Part shown: piece by piece, positions 50,968 to 53,073 of the stretch
How the letters are laid out: each line of letters begins with the position of its first letter
Position numbering within the stretch: the first letter of the stretch is position 1
Source of the DNA: Puniceicoccaceae bacterium
GTDB lineage: Bacteria; Verrucomicrobiota; Verrucomicrobiia; Opitutales; Opitutaceae
DNA length: 53,073 nucleotides
NCBI GenBank assembly: GCA_007695295.1
Contig: REEB01000106.1
Span: 1-53,073, forward strand
Reading direction: 5' to 3'
The notes under the pieces: model-generated
Told to the model about the DNA's origin: nothing
The model's database searches: none
The model's input: the letters and a program-made list of their open reading frames with translations, nothing else
Program-made: the position numbers and the translations under genes

Positions 50968-51344
50968 GGCAGAGGCTGGCGCCGTACCCGCTCCCAGAGG
51001 ATCTTGGCGGCGCATCTCCGGAAGAGGCAAGGGATGGCCAATGGCCATGGAATTTCACAGCCGAGGCCAAAGGTCTGAAGAGAATCACATCTGGAGCACT
51101 GCGTCGCACTTGCCCAAAGGGCCGAACTACCAAAGCCCGGTCCGAAGGGCCGGGTTTGCACTGCGGGCTGATAGTCCGCGATCCGATCCGGTGCCTGTTT
51201 CTTCCCCGTTTCCTCCTGAATCGCATCCTTTCAGCCCGCAGACTCCTTCAAATTTGGATTCCCAGCCCTTCGGACTGGGCTGCAGAGTGGATGCTCCTTT
51301 GGTGCGCGGGCCTGAATTTGCACCATTCGGAGATGCGCCCGGCC
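50968..51344. other. 377-bp gene-free stretch between the M23 peptidase and metK
   Basis: No convincing gene was found. It holds a hairpin at 51136-51154 (CCCGGTCC / GGGCCGGG with one G-T pair, 3-nt loop, flanked by AAAG and TTT), which may end transcription from either side. A 10-bp perfect inverted repeat (TGCGGGCTGA at 51162-51171 with TCAGCCCGCA at 51231-51240) encloses 59 nt. It could be a small structured RNA or only the 3' untranslated region of the M23 gene. Confidence 0.5.
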
Positions 51345-52409
51345 TCACCGCAAGGAAGGGAAAAGAAGCCCGAGGGCTTCGCGCAGTCGCGGCCCGGGCT
51401 CATAGCGACCGCCCGGCCGGGGCTCCACCATCCGGTGGCAGGGGTGGCGCCCCAGGAGCTCATGATCGACCTGGATGACCTCGACCGGCCGATCGGGCTG
51501 AGCCGTGGGATCCAGCGGTTGCCACACCACCGGCAGTCCGTACCAAGTGAAGGAAATCTCCCAACCGACCGGGGGCGTTGCGGTGTCCCCGAAGACCAGC
51601 TCTGGATAACGGCGGACGAAGTCCGGCACCCCGCCGCCCCGTATCCGCACCGTGACCGCGGGCGGCTGCCGGATGAGGTAGTCCGTGAATCCCCTGACCT
51701 GCTCTGTGCGCAGGCGATCGAGAAAGTCGTGGAAATCAAACCCGGTGAGGTTGATGCCATTCCAAATGCCGTGGTGGTTGGGGCTGCCGAAATCCTGGCG
51801 GTCAAACCAGTCCTGGAAGTCCGAGCTCATGCGTAGACCCACTTCAAAGTGCAGATGCGCCCGGTCCGGCGGGATGACGTAGCCGCCTGCCGAGCGCCCG
51901 AGCACGCCGATAACCTGGCCGCCGCTGACTTCGCTTCCGACGGTCAGACCCGGTTGGATCGAGCGAAGGTGGGAATAGAGGGTGATCACGGCGGGGCGGG
52001 CGGCCGGGTGCTCGACGACGATGTACCGCCCGTAGGAGCTGTGCCCGGCCACCGTGCTGATGTGCCGGACGACACCGGCCATGGCGGCGTAAACGGGATC
52101 GATGGACTCACCGCGGCGATCCCGCCGGAGCGGAAAAAGGTCGATGCCTTCATGAAATCGCCTCCCCTGGTTGCGGACGCAGCCAAAAAGCCCGGATACC
52201 ACCTCCCCGGTGGCGGTCGGCTGGACGTAATCCTCGAACGGCCGGCCCTGCAGGTAGGCGGGATTTGGCGTCGGCCAGTAAACGGTCGGTGCATCGTCGG
52301 GTTCGCCGACGACGAATGGCGGCGACGGGTCCGACCCACCACCACGGGCAGGTCCCGCAATCATCAGCCCGGCCACCGCCAGGATGCTCCAGATCCTTGG
52401 TCCCCCCAC
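51345..52409 (-). CDS. Exported M23-family metallopeptidase
   Basis: A LytM-like peptidase probably acting on peptidoglycan cross-links. The 354-residue product has a signal peptide (about 1-24, WSILAVAGLMIAGPARGGG). The M23 domain covers about 75-200 with the zinc ligands in RFHEGIDL (His and Asp) and in AHLHFEV (HxH). The C-terminal half (about 205-354) is not recognised. The GTG start follows the lipoprotein stop by two bases. No ATG with a plausible signal sequence is available, so the start is moderately certain. The peptidase may be active, as all ligands are visible. Confidence 0.86.
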   Translation of the reverse strand: MGGPRIWSILAVAGLMIAGPARGGGSDPSPPFVVGEPDDAPTVYWPTPNPAYLQGRPFEDYVQPTATGEVVSGLFGCVRNQGRRFHEGIDLFPLRRDRRGESIDPVYAAMAGVVRHISTVAGHSSYGRYIVVEHPAARPAVITLYSHLRSIQPGLTVGSEVSGGQVIGVLGRSAGGYVIPPDRAHLHFEVGLRMSSDFQDWFDRQDFGSPNHHGIWNGINLTGFDFHDFLDRLRTEQVRGFTDYLIRQPPAVTVRIRGGGVPDFVRRYPELVFGDTATPPVGWEISFTWYGLPVVWQPLDPTAQPDRPVEVIQVDHELLGRHPCHRMVEPRPGGRYEPGPRLREALGLLFPSLR

Positions 52410-52411
52410 TT

Positions 52412-52945
52412 TCAGGAAGCCCGCGCAATGCGCGCCTGAATATCGTGCACGGTTTTGCGCAGATTCACCGCCAGCTCCGGCAGGTCTTGCTCGGCCACCT
52501 CCAGGAAGAGGATGATCTGACCGAAGGAGAATGGTTGGTCAATCATCCGCACCCCCACGGCCATCCCGTTGAGGGTCAGGACCATCCGACGGCCTTGGTT
52601 GGAGGCGGTGATGCGGTAAAGGTCCCGCCCCGCGGCCGGGGTCAGCTCGAAGAGCAGGCAGAGCCCGAGATCGACCTGGACCAGCTCCACATTCGCCACA
52701 TCCGCCTCGGTGAGAAAGGGACGGGGATTGACCGCCAGGGTAATCCCGCTTTGGGGCATTTCGACGGGCAGGCTGAAGGTTTCCCGGGGGTTGGCTTCAA
52801 TGAAAAAGCGGGGAATGATGGCGGTGTAATCCTGCTGGCGCCGCGATTCGCATCCCGCGAGCAACAGACCGGCCAGCAGGCCCAGTAAAACCATCGGCAG
52901 GACGGCGTGGGCGCGAAAACGTTTTGGGGAGCAGAAGATGTCCAT
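52412..52945 (-). CDS. Predicted lipoprotein with SecD-head-like domain
   Basis: A 177-residue protein whose N-terminus (MDIFCSPKRFRAHAVLPMVLLGLLAG) leads to a lipobox LLAGC with C32 as the lipidated residue. The middle (VQVDLGLCLLFELTPAAGRDLYRITASNQGRRMVLTLNG, in parts) resembles the beta-alpha head region of SecD P1, but this is a weak likeness. It lies directly upstream of the M23 gene, suggesting joint action at the envelope. The frame extends eight codons upstream without gain. Confidence 0.65.
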   Translation of the reverse strand: MDIFCSPKRFRAHAVLPMVLLGLLAGLLLAGCESRRQQDYTAIIPRFFIEANPRETFSLPVEMPQSGITLAVNPRPFLTEADVANVELVQVDLGLCLLFELTPAAGRDLYRITASNQGRRMVLTLNGMAVGVRMIDQPFSFGQIILFLEVAEQDLPELAVNLRKTVHDIQARIARAS

Positions 52946-53026
52946 GAACCCCTTAGTGTGGGCGACCACGGATTGGTTGCCACAAAAATCAAATTCCTCC
53001 GGTTGAGCTATCCGGACGGTGGTTCC

Positions 53027-53073
53027 TCAAGCCTCTTCTTCCCAGGGGCCGGGGGCCGTGAGAATCTCGCCCC
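53027..53073 (-). CDS. Possible 3' end of a gene cut by the right edge
   Basis: The last bases read on the minus strand as about 15 codons ending EILTAPGPWEEEA and a TGA. The acidic ending and the direction fit the neighbouring genes. The piece is too short to identify and may be chance. Confidence 0.3.
   Translation of the reverse strand, partial: GEILTAPGPWEEEA

Overview
The window is GC-rich, densely coded DNA with many 4-bp ATGA gene overlaps. The gene content points to a member of the Verrucomicrobiota, possibly an Opitutae relative: gatCAB beside pheST, a Bacteroidetes/Verrucomicrobia-type DUF2851 protein, a giant haemagglutinin-like exoprotein, and a RAYT-type transposase with REP-like palindromes. 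The taxon is an inference from gene content. No rRNA, tRNA or CRISPR was found.

Region 1 (1-23031, all minus strand) is one colinear block. From upstream to downstream it reads tpsB, tpsA (3968 codons), tssA, tssB, tssC, hcp, tagJ, tssE, tssF, tssG and clpV (cut by the left edge). From tssA to clpV the order is that of the Pseudomonas aeruginosa H1 type VI secretion (T6SS) cluster. Upstream of tssA it is joined, with overlapping genes, to a complete two-partner secretion (TPS) pair. The membrane complex (tssJKLM) and vgrG are not in the window. A strong intrinsic terminator lies between hcp and tagJ. TpsA is built from about 64-72-residue beta-solenoid units. In its first half a distinctive 'LRD/FRD' module recurs five times, with one, two, three and then four plain units between successive copies.

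Region 2 (23032-27101) is a small accessory island: the 3' end of a decayed hsdM gene, a REP-associated tyrosine transposase whose coding frame runs through REP-like repeats at both ends, short palindromic repeats, a zinc-ribbon metallopeptidase-like gene and a J-domain protein.

Region 3 (27108-36229, minus) is a translation operon: rpmI, rplT, pheS, pheT, gatC, gatA, gatB, then a TPR protein and an M50 peptidase. A terminator abuts pheS. infC is not in its usual place before rpmI.

Region 4 (36490-48206) is mixed housekeeping: a small hypothetical, an M14-like peptidase divergent from gltX, a pyrimidine-nucleoside phosphorylase, ychF, a fatty-acid desaturase, PPK2, an endonuclease/exonuclease/phosphatase-family protein, SMUG1 uracil-DNA glycosylase, a DUF2851 protein and a YacP-like NYN protein.

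Region 5 (48265-53073, minus) holds the S-adenosylmethionine pair metK-ahcY with a readable promoter, a 377-bp gene-free stretch with two inverted repeats, an M23 peptidase, a lipoprotein and the last codons of a further gene.
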